From Blautia sp. An81 (GTDB lineage: Bacteria > Bacillota > Clostridia > Lachnospirales > Lachnospiraceae), in the NCBI RefSeq assembly GCF_002161285.1, contig NZ_NFHH01000021.1, forward strand, positions 1-64,000: a stretch of 64,000 bases of DNA. Direction: 5' to 3'. Positions within the stretch are counted from its first letter, which is position 1. The number at the start of each line of letters is the position of its first letter. A program made the position numbers and the translations under genes. A model generated the notes under the pieces. That model had not been told where the DNA came from, ran no database searches, and saw only the letters and a program-made list of their open reading frames with translations. Below, piece by piece: positions 24,522 to 33,493 of this stretch.

Positions 24522-25715
24522 ATGAAAAAAATATGGAAAAGCCTTCCCTTTCGGCTGATTCTGGGAGTGATCATCGGTATTATATTAGGACAGGCAGCAA
24601 ATGAGACCTTTATGAATGTCATTGTGTCCCTGCGGTATATTCTCAGCCAGGTGATCAATTTCTGTGTTCCGCTGATCATTATCGGTTTTATCGCACCGTC
24701 TATAACAAAGCTGGGAAGCAGCGCCTCCCGGATGCTGGGTGTAGCCCTTGTCTGCGCCTATGCTTCCTCGGTGCTGGCAGCATTGTTTTCCATGGGGGCC
24801 GGATATGGACTGATCCCACATCTGTCTATTGCTTCACAGGCAGGGAACCTGAAAGAACTGCCGGAAATGGTATTTCAGCTTGATATTCCTCCCGTGATGG
24901 AAGTAATGAGTGCTCTGGTGCTCTCGGTGCTTATCGGTCTGGCCGCTGCCTGGACCAAAGCGAAAAATACGATCCGGCTTCTGGAGGAGTTTCAGAAGAT
25001 GATCCTTCTGATCGTGACAAAAGTGGTGATACCCATCCTTCCCTTCTTTATTGCGGCAACCTTCTGTACCTTATCCTATGAGGGGACCATCACAAAACAG
25101 CTTCCGGTATTTATCCAGGTGATCATAATCGTGCTGATAGGCCACTATATCTGGCTGGCCCTTTTATACGGAGTTGCCGGTGTTTACTGCAGGACCAATC
25201 CTCTGAAGGTATTGAAAAATTATGGCCCGGCCTATATTACGGCTATAGGAACCATGTCTTCTGCGGCTACCATGGCAGTGGCTCTGAAATGTGCAAAGAA
25301 GTCTGAACCTGCTCTTCGGGATGATATGGTGGATTTCGGGATTCCTCTTTTCGCAAATATCCATCTCTGTGGTTCTGTGCTGACGGAAGTGTTCTTTGTA
25401 ATGACGGTATCCAAAATCCTTTATGGAAGTCTTCCGGATCTGGGGACTATGGTGCTGTTCTGCTTCCTGCTGGGTGTTTTTGCCATCGGAGCCCCTGGGG
25501 TTCCGGGAGGTACGGTTATGGCTTCCCTGGGCCTGATCACAGGAGTAGTTGGATTTGATGAGACGGGGACAGCTCTGATCCTTACGATTTTTGCACTTCA
25601 GGACAGTTTTGGAACTGCCTGCAACATTACCGGAGACGGAGCTTTGACCATGATCCTTACCGGATATGCCAGAAAACATGATATTAAGGAACAGAAGATA
25701 GAGTTGGAATTATAA
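24522..25715 (+). CDS. Dicarboxylate/amino acid:cation symporter (DAACS family)
   Basis: A 397-residue inner-membrane transporter that moves glutamate, serine/threonine or dicarboxylates with Na+ or H+. There are eight or so helices; the family re-entrant loop region is visible as AIGTMSSAATMAVALKCA near 240 and the C-terminal GAPGVPGGTVMASLGLI, DSFGTACNITGDGA. A TATAAT at 24484-24489 with a poor -35 is a possible promoter. A LysR-type regulator follows 13 bases after the stop and probably controls it. Confidence 0.85.
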   Translation: MKKIWKSLPFRLILGVIIGIILGQAANETFMNVIVSLRYILSQVINFCVPLIIIGFIAPSITKLGSSASRMLGVALVCAYASSVLAALFSMGAGYGLIPHLSIASQAGNLKELPEMVFQLDIPPVMEVMSALVLSVLIGLAAAWTKAKNTIRLLEEFQKMILLIVTKVVIPILPFFIAATFCTLSYEGTITKQLPVFIQVIIIVLIGHYIWLALLYGVAGVYCRTNPLKVLKNYGPAYITAIGTMSSAATMAVALKCAKKSEPALRDDMVDFGIPLFANIHLCGSVLTEVFFVMTVSKILYGSLPDLGTMVLFCFLLGVFAIGAPGVPGGTVMASLGLITGVVGFDETGTALILTIFALQDSFGTACNITGDGALTMILTGYARKHDIKEQKIELEL

Positions 25716-25728
25716 AGGAAGATAAAAA

Positions 25729-26637
25729 ATGGATCTGAAGGAACTGGAATATTTTAAAATCGTGTGCGAGCAGAAGAGCATTACCAAAGCGGCTCATGCT
25801 CTGTATATGACCCCTCAGGGACTGAGCAGGATCATAAAGAATGTAGAAAATGAAATGGGAGCCACTTTGCTGAACAGAACAGCCTCAGGAATCAGCCTGA
25901 CCAGGTCAGGAGAATATCTTTATGAGCATCTGAAAGATTTTATAGGGCCTTACCGGATGGTGTGCAGTGAAATCCGCTGTATGGAGCAGCAGGAGAAACA
26001 TGAGATCGACCTTCTTTCTGCCTATGGGATCCTGCGTCTGGTGACGCCAGAATGCATTGCAGACTTCAAAGAAAAGTATCCCCAGATCAGTCTTCACTAC
26101 CGGGAATATCCGGATCATCAGGTGGAGAGCCGTTTTTTGTCCGGGGAGGGAAACGTGGCCTTTACTGTGGGGAACCACAGCTTAAAATATATGGAAGCCA
26201 CTTTTATGGAAAAGTTTGAGATCAAGCTTCTGGTGAACCAGGCCCATCCTTTAAGCAAAAAGGAAACGGTTTCTATCCAGGATCTTGAAGGCGAGAGACT
26301 GTATATTGAAAGTCCGGAATTCCACATTCACAGTCTGATCGTGGAAAAATGCCGCAAAGCCGGTTTTGAGCCAAATATTGTTTTTGAAACCAGCGGCTTC
26401 AGCCTCTGCCACAAAATGGTCCAGCAGAACAAAGGGATTTCTGTAACCGTAGATTTTATTTTTGACGATATGAAACAGGAAGATCTGGTCATGATCCCCT
26501 TTGAGGACGGCCCTTACGAGTGGGAAACCTATATGCTCACCAGAAAAGGAAGCACACCCAACCCGGATATCCGACTCTTCCACAGCCATGTAATGAAATG
26601 GCTGAAGGATATCAAAGAGAAAAATATTTCCAGATAG
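25729..26637 (+). CDS. LysR-family transcriptional regulator
   Basis: A 302-residue LysR regulator: an N-terminal winged HTH (residues 1-60, KSITKAAHALYMTPQGLSRI) and a periplasmic-binding-protein-like effector domain (90-295). It is transcribed with the DAACS symporter, unlike the usual divergent layout, and may sense the transported acid. No domain is missing. Confidence 0.85.
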   Translation: MDLKELEYFKIVCEQKSITKAAHALYMTPQGLSRIIKNVENEMGATLLNRTASGISLTRSGEYLYEHLKDFIGPYRMVCSEIRCMEQQEKHEIDLLSAYGILRLVTPECIADFKEKYPQISLHYREYPDHQVESRFLSGEGNVAFTVGNHSLKYMEATFMEKFEIKLLVNQAHPLSKKETVSIQDLEGERLYIESPEFHIHSLIVEKCRKAGFEPNIVFETSGFSLCHKMVQQNKGISVTVDFIFDDMKQEDLVMIPFEDGPYEWETYMLTRKGSTPNPDIRLFHSHVMKWLKDIKEKNISR

Positions 26638-26706
26638 TATCACAGATTTGTTGAAAGGAATCAAATCATTGTTGATTTTCCCATTGAAGAAACCGTGATA
26701 TGATAC

Positions 26707-26720
26707 AAGTGAATTCACTT
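26707..26720. promoter_or_regulatory. 14-bp palindrome after the LysR gene
   Basis: AAGTGAATTCACTT is a perfect palindrome, just downstream of a TATGAT (26699-26704) and upstream of the terminator. Promoter-like hexamer, palindrome and terminator within 90 bases could make a very short transcript, but no good -35 is seen. Confidence 0.25.
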
Positions 26721-26740
26721 ATATTATATCTTCTTAAAGA

Positions 26741-26782
26741 AAGAAACACATCCGATTGGCGTGGGATGTGTTTCTTTTTTTG
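26741..26782 (+). terminator. Rho-independent terminator
   Basis: AAGAAACACATCC (26741-26753) pairs with GGATGTGTTTCTT (26764-26776), then TTTTT. It ends the symporter-LysR unit. Confidence 0.85.
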
Positions 26783-26792
26783 TGTAACTATT

Positions 26793-26871
26793 CAGCCATG
26801 CGGCTTCGGATAGAGAAAAACTGGCGCAAGCTGGCTTGCAGAAGTTTTTCTCTATCTGAAGACATATGGCT
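26793..26871. repeat. Imperfect 79-bp inverted repeat
   Basis: CAGCCAT...GATAGAGAAAAACT on the left (26793-26822) mirrors AGTTTTTCTCTATC...ATGGCTG on the right (26843-26871), around a short CTGGCGCAAGCTGGCTTGCAG centre. It could be a remnant palindromic element or part of the cooS upstream region; it is too far from the terminator's T tract to be part of it. Confidence 0.55.
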
Positions 26872-26878
26872 GGCCCTA

Positions 26879-26962
26879 TCAATAAAACGTTGCAGGTACT
26901 CAATAAAACGTTGATGGGAAGAACGGAAAAGGATTGTTATAATATAGACAAACAATGATTGT
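26879..26962 (+). promoter_or_regulatory. cooS promoter with paired direct repeats
   Basis: TCAATAAAACGTTG occurs at 26879-26892 and again at 26900-26913, exactly 21 bp apart (two helical turns). TATAAT lies at 26938-26943 with no good -35 hexamer 17 bases upstream. Repeats just above a -35-less promoter suggest an activator that binds as a dimer on one face of the helix. ACAATGATTGT (26952-26962), a small palindrome after the -10, may be a second site. Confidence 0.55.
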
Positions 26963-26984
26963 CAAGCAAACATAGGAGGTTAAT

Positions 26985-28877
26985 ATGAGTACATTCAGAC
27001 TTACGACTATCGAAGAATTCGAAGCCGCAACAGAAAGACTTCTGGAAACAGGAGCAAAAGTAGGTGCAGATTCCTGGCAGGCACGTGTTAAGAATCAGAC
27101 TCCACACTGTAAATTCGGAGAGGAAGGTATCTGCTGCCGTATCTGTACCATGGGTCCCTGCCGTATTACAAAAAAGGCTCCAAGAGGAATCTGTGGATGT
27201 GACGCTCACGGAATCGCAGGAAGAAACTTCCTTCGTTTCACTGCCGGCGGAGCTGCTACCCATTCTGACCACGGAAGAGAGATCTGTCATACTCTTCACA
27301 CCGTTTCTCCAGATGGAAACTACAAGGTAAAAGATCCGGAGAAACTGATCCGTATCGCAAAAGAGTGGGGCGTTGAGACAGAGGGGAAGGATATCTATGA
27401 TCTGGCCCATGAAATGTCCGAGCTGGCATTGTTAGAGTACGGAAAACCTTTCGGCGTTCAGAGATGGCTGACCAGAGCGCCGGAACATACAAGAGAACTG
27501 TGGAAAAAGGCAGAAATTGAACCAAGAGCCATTGACCGTGAGGTTTCCACAGCTATGCATATGACCCATATGGGATGTTCTTCCAAACCGGAAGCTCTGG
27601 TAAGACAGGCCCTTCGCGCAGGTATGTCTGATGGATGGGGCGGTTCCATGTGCGGTACAGAATTTTCTGACGTAATGTTCGGAACTCCAAAGCCTGTAGA
27701 TACAGAAGCGAATCTGGGCGTAATGAAAGAAGACGAGGTAAATATCATTGTTCACGGACATGATCCAAGCCTTTCTGAGATGATCTGTGAATATGCAGAA
27801 GATCCGGAAATGATCGCTCTGGCAAAATCTTTAGGCGCAAAAGGAATCAACGTAGCCGGCGTATGCTGTACTTCCAACGAGGTTGCCATGAGAAGAGGAG
27901 TGCCTATGGCAGGTAACTTCTTACAGCAGGAAAACGTAGTTCTTACCGGCGCATGCGAAGCTATTATCGTAGATGTTCAGTGTATTTTCCCGGCACTTGG
28001 ACCTCTGTCCAAATGCTTCCACACTAAATTTATCACAACTTCGCCAATTGCTCAGATGCCGGATTCTGATTTTATCCGCTTTAATGCAGAGACAGCAGGA
28101 GAAAATGCAAAACAGATCGTAAAGATGGCTGTGGAAAACTTTGTAAACAGAAAACAGGAACTGGTACATATTCCTCAGTTAAAACAGAAAGCTACCGTTG
28201 GATATTCTGTAGAAGCCATCATCAAACAGCTGGATAAAGTGGCAAGCTCTCAGGGAGATGAGCTGGGAACTACAAAACCGCTGATCAACTGTATTACCTC
28301 CGGTGTATTAAGAGGAGCAGTTGCCATGGTTGGCTGCAACAACCCAAGAGTACGTCCTGATTCTGCACATATCGAACTGATGAAGAAACTGATCAAAAAT
28401 GATATCATCGTTGTCCTTTCCGGATGTTCCGCTCAGGCTGCTGCAAGAGCAGGACTGATGGACAAGAGAGCCAAAGACCTCTGCGGCGACGGCCTGAAGA
28501 GAGTCTGTGAACTGGCAGATATCCCTCCGGTGCTTCACATGGGCTCCTGTGTAGATATCAGCCGTATGATGGTGCTGGCTTCTACACTGGCTAAGGACTC
28601 CGGATTAAATATTTCCCAGCTTCCTTTAGTAGGATGTGCGCCTGAGTGGATGTCTGAGAAGGCTGTATCTATTGGAAACTATGTAGTGGCAACAGGTATC
28701 GATACTTTCCTAGGTGTAGATCCACAGGTAAGCGGTTCCTCTGAGATGACTTACTGGCTCACAGAAGGCGTCAGAGACTGGGTAGAGGCTGCTTACACTG
28801 TTGAGAAAGACATCGATAAACTGGGAGACGCTATTATTGCAAGGATCGAAGAGAAGAGAGCAGCTCTGGGAATCTAA
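26985..28877 (+). CDS. cooS: Anaerobic carbon monoxide dehydrogenase catalytic subunit
   Basis: A 630-residue Ni-Fe-S enzyme interconverting CO and CO2, passing electrons to ferredoxin. The N-terminal Cys set CKFGEEGICCRICTMGPC (near residue 41) carries the D and B clusters. Downstream His/Cys motifs for the Ni-containing C-cluster include VHGHDPSL, GVCCTSNE and GSCVDISR. It is full length and intact. No cooC (Ni chaperone), cooF or acetyl-CoA synthase genes are adjacent, so this is a stand-alone CODH. AGGAGG precedes the ATG. Confidence 0.93.
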   Translation: MSTFRLTTIEEFEAATERLLETGAKVGADSWQARVKNQTPHCKFGEEGICCRICTMGPCRITKKAPRGICGCDAHGIAGRNFLRFTAGGAATHSDHGREICHTLHTVSPDGNYKVKDPEKLIRIAKEWGVETEGKDIYDLAHEMSELALLEYGKPFGVQRWLTRAPEHTRELWKKAEIEPRAIDREVSTAMHMTHMGCSSKPEALVRQALRAGMSDGWGGSMCGTEFSDVMFGTPKPVDTEANLGVMKEDEVNIIVHGHDPSLSEMICEYAEDPEMIALAKSLGAKGINVAGVCCTSNEVAMRRGVPMAGNFLQQENVVLTGACEAIIVDVQCIFPALGPLSKCFHTKFITTSPIAQMPDSDFIRFNAETAGENAKQIVKMAVENFVNRKQELVHIPQLKQKATVGYSVEAIIKQLDKVASSQGDELGTTKPLINCITSGVLRGAVAMVGCNNPRVRPDSAHIELMKKLIKNDIIVVLSGCSAQAAARAGLMDKRAKDLCGDGLKRVCELADIPPVLHMGSCVDISRMMVLASTLAKDSGLNISQLPLVGCAPEWMSEKAVSIGNYVVATGIDTFLGVDPQVSGSSEMTYWLTEGVRDWVEAAYTVEKDIDKLGDAIIARIEEKRAALGI

Positions 28878-28914
28878 GAAAGAATTGGATAACTTATTAT
28901 AAATCATAGCTTAG

Positions 28915-28957
28915 AAAAGAGCGGGTATGGTCTGCACAGAACATACCTGCTCTTTTC
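28915..28957 (+). terminator. Terminator after cooS
   Basis: AAAAGAGCGGGTATG (28915-28929) pairs with CATACCTGCTCTTTTC (28942-28957) with one mismatch, then TTG. The A- and T-rich arm ends give the U tract. Confidence 0.75.
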
Positions 28958-29102
28958 TTGTTTCCAGATTTTTCTGACCAGAAGATAAATACGGAGTATA
29001 CTCCAGGAAAAAGGAAAATCGAGTAAATAAAGTGGTTGACCTGAAGTATGCTGAAGGCTTTATGATATAACAAAATATAACACAGAAAAATGGAGGGGAA
29101 CC

Positions 29103-30575
29103 ATGAGTGGAAATACTTTAAAAAGAACTTTTGGAATGAGGGAAGCGGTGACTATCACAGTGGGCACCGTAGTGGGCGTTGGACTTTTTACAACGGGAGC
29201 GAACGTTGTTGGTGATATGGGACCGGCGGTTATACTGGCTACCTTTGTGGCCATGCTGATCAGTATATATCCGGCATTGCTTTATGCAGAGATGGGAGCA
29301 GCCCTGCCTTATGCAGGGGGAACCTATAAATATGCTTCTTTAGGGATTGGAAAACCCTTTGGAATGCTTGCAGGATGGAATTTTATTATTTCTCTGGTTG
29401 CAGTTACCAGCGGGGAGGCGCTGGCCTTTAGTTTTTACTTTAAAACGCTATTTTCTGCACTAGGTGTGGAACTGCCAATCAGCGACAGGACTTTGGCAAC
29501 TATTGTTGTTGTTATTTTTATTATTACAAATGTCTTAGGCGTAGAAATGACAGGAAAGCTTCAGAACGGGTTCATGTTTTTCTTCTGGGGAGTAGCTATT
29601 ATCTGGTTTATAACAATGATTCCCAATGTACAGCTGCCATATTTTCTGGAAATGCCGGAATTTATACAAGGGGAGACTCCTTTAGGATTTGTGGCGGCAG
29701 TTAGCATGATCTGGTGGTGTTTTGCGGGATTTGAGACCTGCTGTGCCATGGGAGAAGAAATTAAATATCCTCAGATTAATATCCCCAGGGCTTTATTTTT
29801 AGCGCCATTTATTGTATTTGCTGTCAATGCAGCCTTTCAGTGGTTTTTAGTGGGAATTGTTCCTACAGAAGAAATTTCTGCGTTATCTACAGCTTCAGCA
29901 CCTTTTGCAGAGGCCATGACAAAAGCAGGTATTCTTGGTTTTCCGTTGATTCTTTTGGCTGCCGGAATTGCTTTTGGGGGCGATTTTTCTACATTGAATG
30001 CAAGTATAGCAGTACCGCCCAGATATTTATTTACTATGGCAAGGGATGGGGCAATGCCTAAAATTTTCGCCAGAATCCACAAAAAATATCAGACACCGTA
30101 TATTGCAATCCTGACACTTGGCATATTATCCGCGTTTTTGATTGCGTCAAATTCTATGGTATATATTGCTTCCGTCAGCTTATTTGCAGATTTGTTTTAT
30201 TACGTGATTGGAATCGGCGCGTCTTTTGGTCTTAGGAAAAAACATCCTGAATTAAACCGTCCTTATAAAGCACCGGGGATTATGATTGGAGCGCCAGTCA
30301 GCGTGATCATTTATATTGTTATGATAACACAGTTAGAGCGAGAAGCTCTGATAACAGGAGTAGTCTGGTGTGCGCTTGGGCTGGTTGTCTACGGTGTATG
30401 CCGCAGAATGTACAAAGATGAGGAAAATGAGGAGGAAGCCGGTGTTCTTCAGCCGGAAATTCCTTCTCCGGAAGAAAAGAAGAAAATGGACAGAGAATTT
30501 AATATCTGGAAGACAGTTGTGGCAGCAGCAGTTATTATAGTGTTGCTCGCCTATGTAGTTCCTTTTCTTATCTAG
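29103..30575 (+). CDS. APC-family amino acid permease
   Basis: A 490-residue transporter with about twelve helices. It starts at GMREAVTITVGTVVGVGLFTTG, which holds the conserved GVGLF substrate loop of helix 1; the GGTYKYASLGIGKPFG block follows. A charged C-terminal loop (EENEEEAGVLQPE...) precedes a last helix. The substrate is not predictable. A TTGACC at 29036 with TATGAT 19 bases later may be its promoter. It stands alone between two terminators. Confidence 0.8.
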   Translation: MSGNTLKRTFGMREAVTITVGTVVGVGLFTTGANVVGDMGPAVILATFVAMLISIYPALLYAEMGAALPYAGGTYKYASLGIGKPFGMLAGWNFIISLVAVTSGEALAFSFYFKTLFSALGVELPISDRTLATIVVVIFIITNVLGVEMTGKLQNGFMFFFWGVAIIWFITMIPNVQLPYFLEMPEFIQGETPLGFVAAVSMIWWCFAGFETCCAMGEEIKYPQINIPRALFLAPFIVFAVNAAFQWFLVGIVPTEEISALSTASAPFAEAMTKAGILGFPLILLAAGIAFGGDFSTLNASIAVPPRYLFTMARDGAMPKIFARIHKKYQTPYIAILTLGILSAFLIASNSMVYIASVSLFADLFYYVIGIGASFGLRKKHPELNRPYKAPGIMIGAPVSVIIYIVMITQLEREALITGVVWCALGLVVYGVCRRMYKDEENEEEAGVLQPEIPSPEEKKKMDREFNIWKTVVAAAVIIVLLAYVVPFLI

Positions 30576-30586
30576 TCTGGCGGCGG

Positions 30587-30637
30587 CAGCTGTCGTATTA
30601 ATGCAATATTTTTGCTTAATGCGGCAGTTGTTTTTTT
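30587..30637 (+). terminator. Terminator after the permease
   Basis: CAGCTGTCGTATTAATGC (30587-30604) pairs, with G-U pairs, with GCTTAATGCGGCAGTTG (30614-30630), then seven T. The stem sequence resembles that of the ldhA terminator. Confidence 0.75.
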
Positions 30638-30648
30638 ATCTTCTTGTA

Positions 30649-30677
30649 TTGGAACTCTTTCTGAAAGGTGCTACAAT
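30649..30677 (+). promoter_or_regulatory. Promoter of the aminopeptidase operon
   Basis: TTGGAA (30649-30654), 17 bases, TACAAT (30672-30677), about 30 bases before the start codon. Confidence 0.6.
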
Positions 30678-30708
30678 AGTACCACAACAGAAAAAGGAGC
30701 GCAAAAAT

Positions 30709-31956
30709 ATGAACAGAGAATTTTTTATGGAAAATCGGAAAGCCCTTTACAGCAAGACAGAAGAGAAAGGGCTCCTTCTTTTATTCAGCGGCCATGCACC
30801 CAAGAAAACCAATGATGAAAATTATCCTTTTTTTGCAGACCGCAGTTATATGTATTTTACCGGCGTACACCAGGAAGATACCATACTGATGACAGAGATT
30901 TACACCAAGGAAGAGTGGAAAGAAGCTCTTTATATCCTTCCTCCTGACATGTTGGCAGAGCGGTGGACAGGAAGGCGGATCAAGCCGGAGGAGGCAGAAG
31001 CACAGTCCGGTATCCAGGAATACAGAAATACAGAGAATTTCCAAAAAGATCTGGAAAACTGTCTGATGAACAAAGGATTTACCACGGTTTATATGGATTT
31101 TGGAAAGCTGGAGGCTTCTGAGGCAGATACAGAAAGCTACCGTCTGGCAGCCTGGCTCAGGAAAGAATATCCCTATGTGCAGATTAAAAACCTGAATCCC
31201 TGGATCCGTCAGCTCCGCACCATCAAAAAGCCCTGTGAACTGGAGGCTCTCAGGAAGGCGGAATGGGTGACAAAAGAGGGAATTGAGGCTATGATGAGGG
31301 CTTCTAGACCGGGAATGTTCGAATATCAGTATAAGGCAGAGTTTGACTATGCCCTTGCCCAGCATGGGATCCTTGCACCGGGATTTCCTTCGATTATATC
31401 TGCAGGACAAAATAATTTCTGCATTCACTATTATTCCTACCGGGGACAGGCTCAGGACGGAGATATGATCTTAAACGATGTTGGTTCCGGCTGGGACCTG
31501 GAAGTCAATGATATTTCCAGGGCTTTCCCCTGCAACGGGAAATTTACAGAGAAACAGCGGCTTCTCTATGACTGCGCCTACCGGACATCTGAGCATATGT
31601 TTGAAATCCTGAAACCGGGAATCCCTATGAAGGACGTGGATTTAATTGCCAGAAAATATAACTATGAGCAGTTAAAGGATATCGGTCTTTGCAAGAGCTA
31701 TGAAGATATCGGGACTTATATGTGGCATGGGGGAGCCCATCACGTTGGCTTTGATGTCCATGATGCAGTAGCTCCGGACCTGATCACGGCTCCGGGCATG
31801 GTGTTCTGCGTGGATATCGGCATTTACTGTGAAGAATGGGGAATCGGCTTCCGTATAGAGGATAACTGTCTGATCACCGAGGATGGCTGCGAAGAGCTTT
31901 CTTATATGATTCCGAAAAAGGCAGAGGATATTGAGGCATTTATGGGGAGAAGGTAG
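30709..31956 (+). CDS. Aminopeptidase P family (Xaa-Pro peptidase, M24B)
   Basis: A 415-residue cytosolic metallopeptidase that removes an N-terminal residue before proline. A creatinase-like N-terminal domain (1-165) is followed by the pita-bread catalytic domain. Metal ligands are visible: the first Asp in ILNDVGSGWDLEVNDISR, a His in WHGGAHHVGFDVHD, and Glu in FRIEDNCLI. ATG 30709 is nine bases after AAGGAG; earlier in-frame starts lie in the terminator upstream. A DegV gene follows after three bases. Confidence 0.88.
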   Translation: MNREFFMENRKALYSKTEEKGLLLLFSGHAPKKTNDENYPFFADRSYMYFTGVHQEDTILMTEIYTKEEWKEALYILPPDMLAERWTGRRIKPEEAEAQSGIQEYRNTENFQKDLENCLMNKGFTTVYMDFGKLEASEADTESYRLAAWLRKEYPYVQIKNLNPWIRQLRTIKKPCELEALRKAEWVTKEGIEAMMRASRPGMFEYQYKAEFDYALAQHGILAPGFPSIISAGQNNFCIHYYSYRGQAQDGDMILNDVGSGWDLEVNDISRAFPCNGKFTEKQRLLYDCAYRTSEHMFEILKPGIPMKDVDLIARKYNYEQLKDIGLCKSYEDIGTYMWHGGAHHVGFDVHDAVAPDLITAPGMVFCVDIGIYCEEWGIGFRIEDNCLITEDGCEELSYMIPKKAEDIEAFMGRR

Positions 31957-31959
31957 AAG

Positions 31960-32814
31960 ATGAGAAAGATTATTTTAAGTGCGGACAGCACCTGCGACCT
32001 GGGAGATGAGCTGAAGGAAAAATATCAGGTTCATTATTATCCTTTCCATATTATCCTGGAAGGAAAAGATTACCAGGATAATGTAGATATCACGCCGGGA
32101 GATATTTTCCAGAGATACTATGAGAAAAAGGTACTGCCCAAGACAGCAGCTATCAATGTGGAAGAATATGTGAACTATTTCCGTCCCTTTGTAGAGCAGG
32201 GATATGAAGTGGTACATCTGAATCTGGGAAGCGCCCTGTCAAGCGCCCATCAGAACTGTATGCTGGCGGCCAGGGAACTGAAAGGAGTCTATCCTGTGGA
32301 CTCTGGAAATCTTTCTACCGGGATCGGCCATCTGGTCCTGGACGCCGGAGAAATGATAAAAGAAGGACTGGGGGCAGAAGAAATCGCCGGGAAACTGAAC
32401 CAGAGAAAGAATCTGGTCCACTCCAGCTTTATCCTGGATACTTTAAAATTTATGAGCGCTGGGGGACGGTGCAGCAACGTTATGGCTTTAGGCGCCAATC
32501 TGTTGAATATAAAGCCCTGTATAGAGGTAAATAATAAGGATGGTTCTATGGATGTAGGGAAGAAATACCGCGGTCCCCTGAAAAAAGTCCTGCCTCTTTA
32601 TGTAAAAGACAAACTTCAGGAATACCAAGGAATCTGTACAGATAAAATTTTTATCACCCATTCCGGCATTGACCAGGAATATATTGAGCTGGTAAAGGAA
32701 GCTATCCAGGAGGAAAAAGAGTTCCAGAATATCTATGTGACCAGGGCAAGCTGTACCATTTCCTGTCACTGCGGGCCTAATACCCTTGGAATATTATTTG
32801 AGACAAAGGAGTGA
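31960..32814 (+). CDS. DegV family fatty-acid-binding protein
   Basis: A 284-residue two-domain DegV protein. It begins IILSADSTCDL, the family's first ligand-contact strand, then YPFHIILEGKDY, and SSFILDTLKFMSAGGRCSN near 150. Members (FakB group) present bound fatty acids to the FakA kinase; many Firmicutes carry several copies whose lipid is unknown. No fakA is adjacent. It is co-transcribed with the aminopeptidase and followed by the response regulator. Confidence 0.85.
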   Translation: MRKIILSADSTCDLGDELKEKYQVHYYPFHIILEGKDYQDNVDITPGDIFQRYYEKKVLPKTAAINVEEYVNYFRPFVEQGYEVVHLNLGSALSSAHQNCMLAARELKGVYPVDSGNLSTGIGHLVLDAGEMIKEGLGAEEIAGKLNQRKNLVHSSFILDTLKFMSAGGRCSNVMALGANLLNIKPCIEVNNKDGSMDVGKKYRGPLKKVLPLYVKDKLQEYQGICTDKIFITHSGIDQEYIELVKEAIQEEKEFQNIYVTRASCTISCHCGPNTLGILFETKE

Positions 32815-32818
32815 GGGA

Positions 32819-33493
32819 ATGAGGATTTTAATCGCAGAGGATGAGAGAGACCTGAATCACATTCTCACAGAACGTCTCCGAAAAGAGCATTACAGTGTGG
32901 ATGCCTGTTTTGACGGACAGGAGGCTCTGGATTATCTGGAGGGGGCAGAGTACGACGCCCTGATCCTGGACATCATGATGCCGGTCATGGATGGACTGAC
33001 GGTATTAAAAAAGCTCCGCAGCAGAGGAAACTCTGTCCCTGTGCTCCTGCTTACAGCCAAGGACAGTATAGAAGACCGGGTGAATGGACTGGACGCAGGA
33101 GCCAATGATTATCTGGTAAAGCCCTTCGCCTTTGAGGAGCTGCTGGCCAGAATACGGGTTATGCTCAGAAAACCGGCAGATGCCCCCAAGACCTGCTACA
33201 GCGTGGGAGATCTGGAGGTACACCTGGATACTCATGAAGTATACAGAGGAGGAAAGCAGATCACCCTTTCCGGAAAGGAATTTTCTCTGCTGAGATACAT
33301 GGTGCAGAATCCGGGTATTGTCCTTTCCAGAGATAAGCTGGAGCAGCATATCTGGAATTATGATTTTACAGGAGGCTCTAATGTGATCGACGTGTATATC
33401 CGGTATCTGAGAAAGAAGATTGATGAGGGACACGATAAGAAATTGATCCACACTGTCCGGGGAGCCGGCTATGTATTAAAGGAGCAGGAATGA
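32819..33493 (+). CDS. OmpR-family response regulator
   Basis: A 224-residue regulator: a receiver domain with the phosphorylated Asp51 in LILDIMMP, the acidic pair EDE at 7-9 and Lys in DYLVKPFAF near 101; then a winged-helix DNA-binding domain (about 128-222, ending HTVRGAGYVL). ATG 32819 is close to AAAGGAG; the longer in-frame start at 32786 is inside degV. Its stop overlaps the kinase start by four bases. Confidence 0.92.
   Translation: MRILIAEDERDLNHILTERLRKEHYSVDACFDGQEALDYLEGAEYDALILDIMMPVMDGLTVLKKLRSRGNSVPVLLLTAKDSIEDRVNGLDAGANDYLVKPFAFEELLARIRVMLRKPADAPKTCYSVGDLEVHLDTHEVYRGGKQITLSGKEFSLLRYMVQNPGIVLSRDKLEQHIWNYDFTGGSNVIDVYIRYLRKKIDEGHDKKLIHTVRGAGYVLKEQE

Noticed and set aside
30601-30708. 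36-residue N-terminal extension of the aminopeptidase
   Set aside because: It lies in the preceding terminator and promoter; ATG 30709 has a proper ribosome site.
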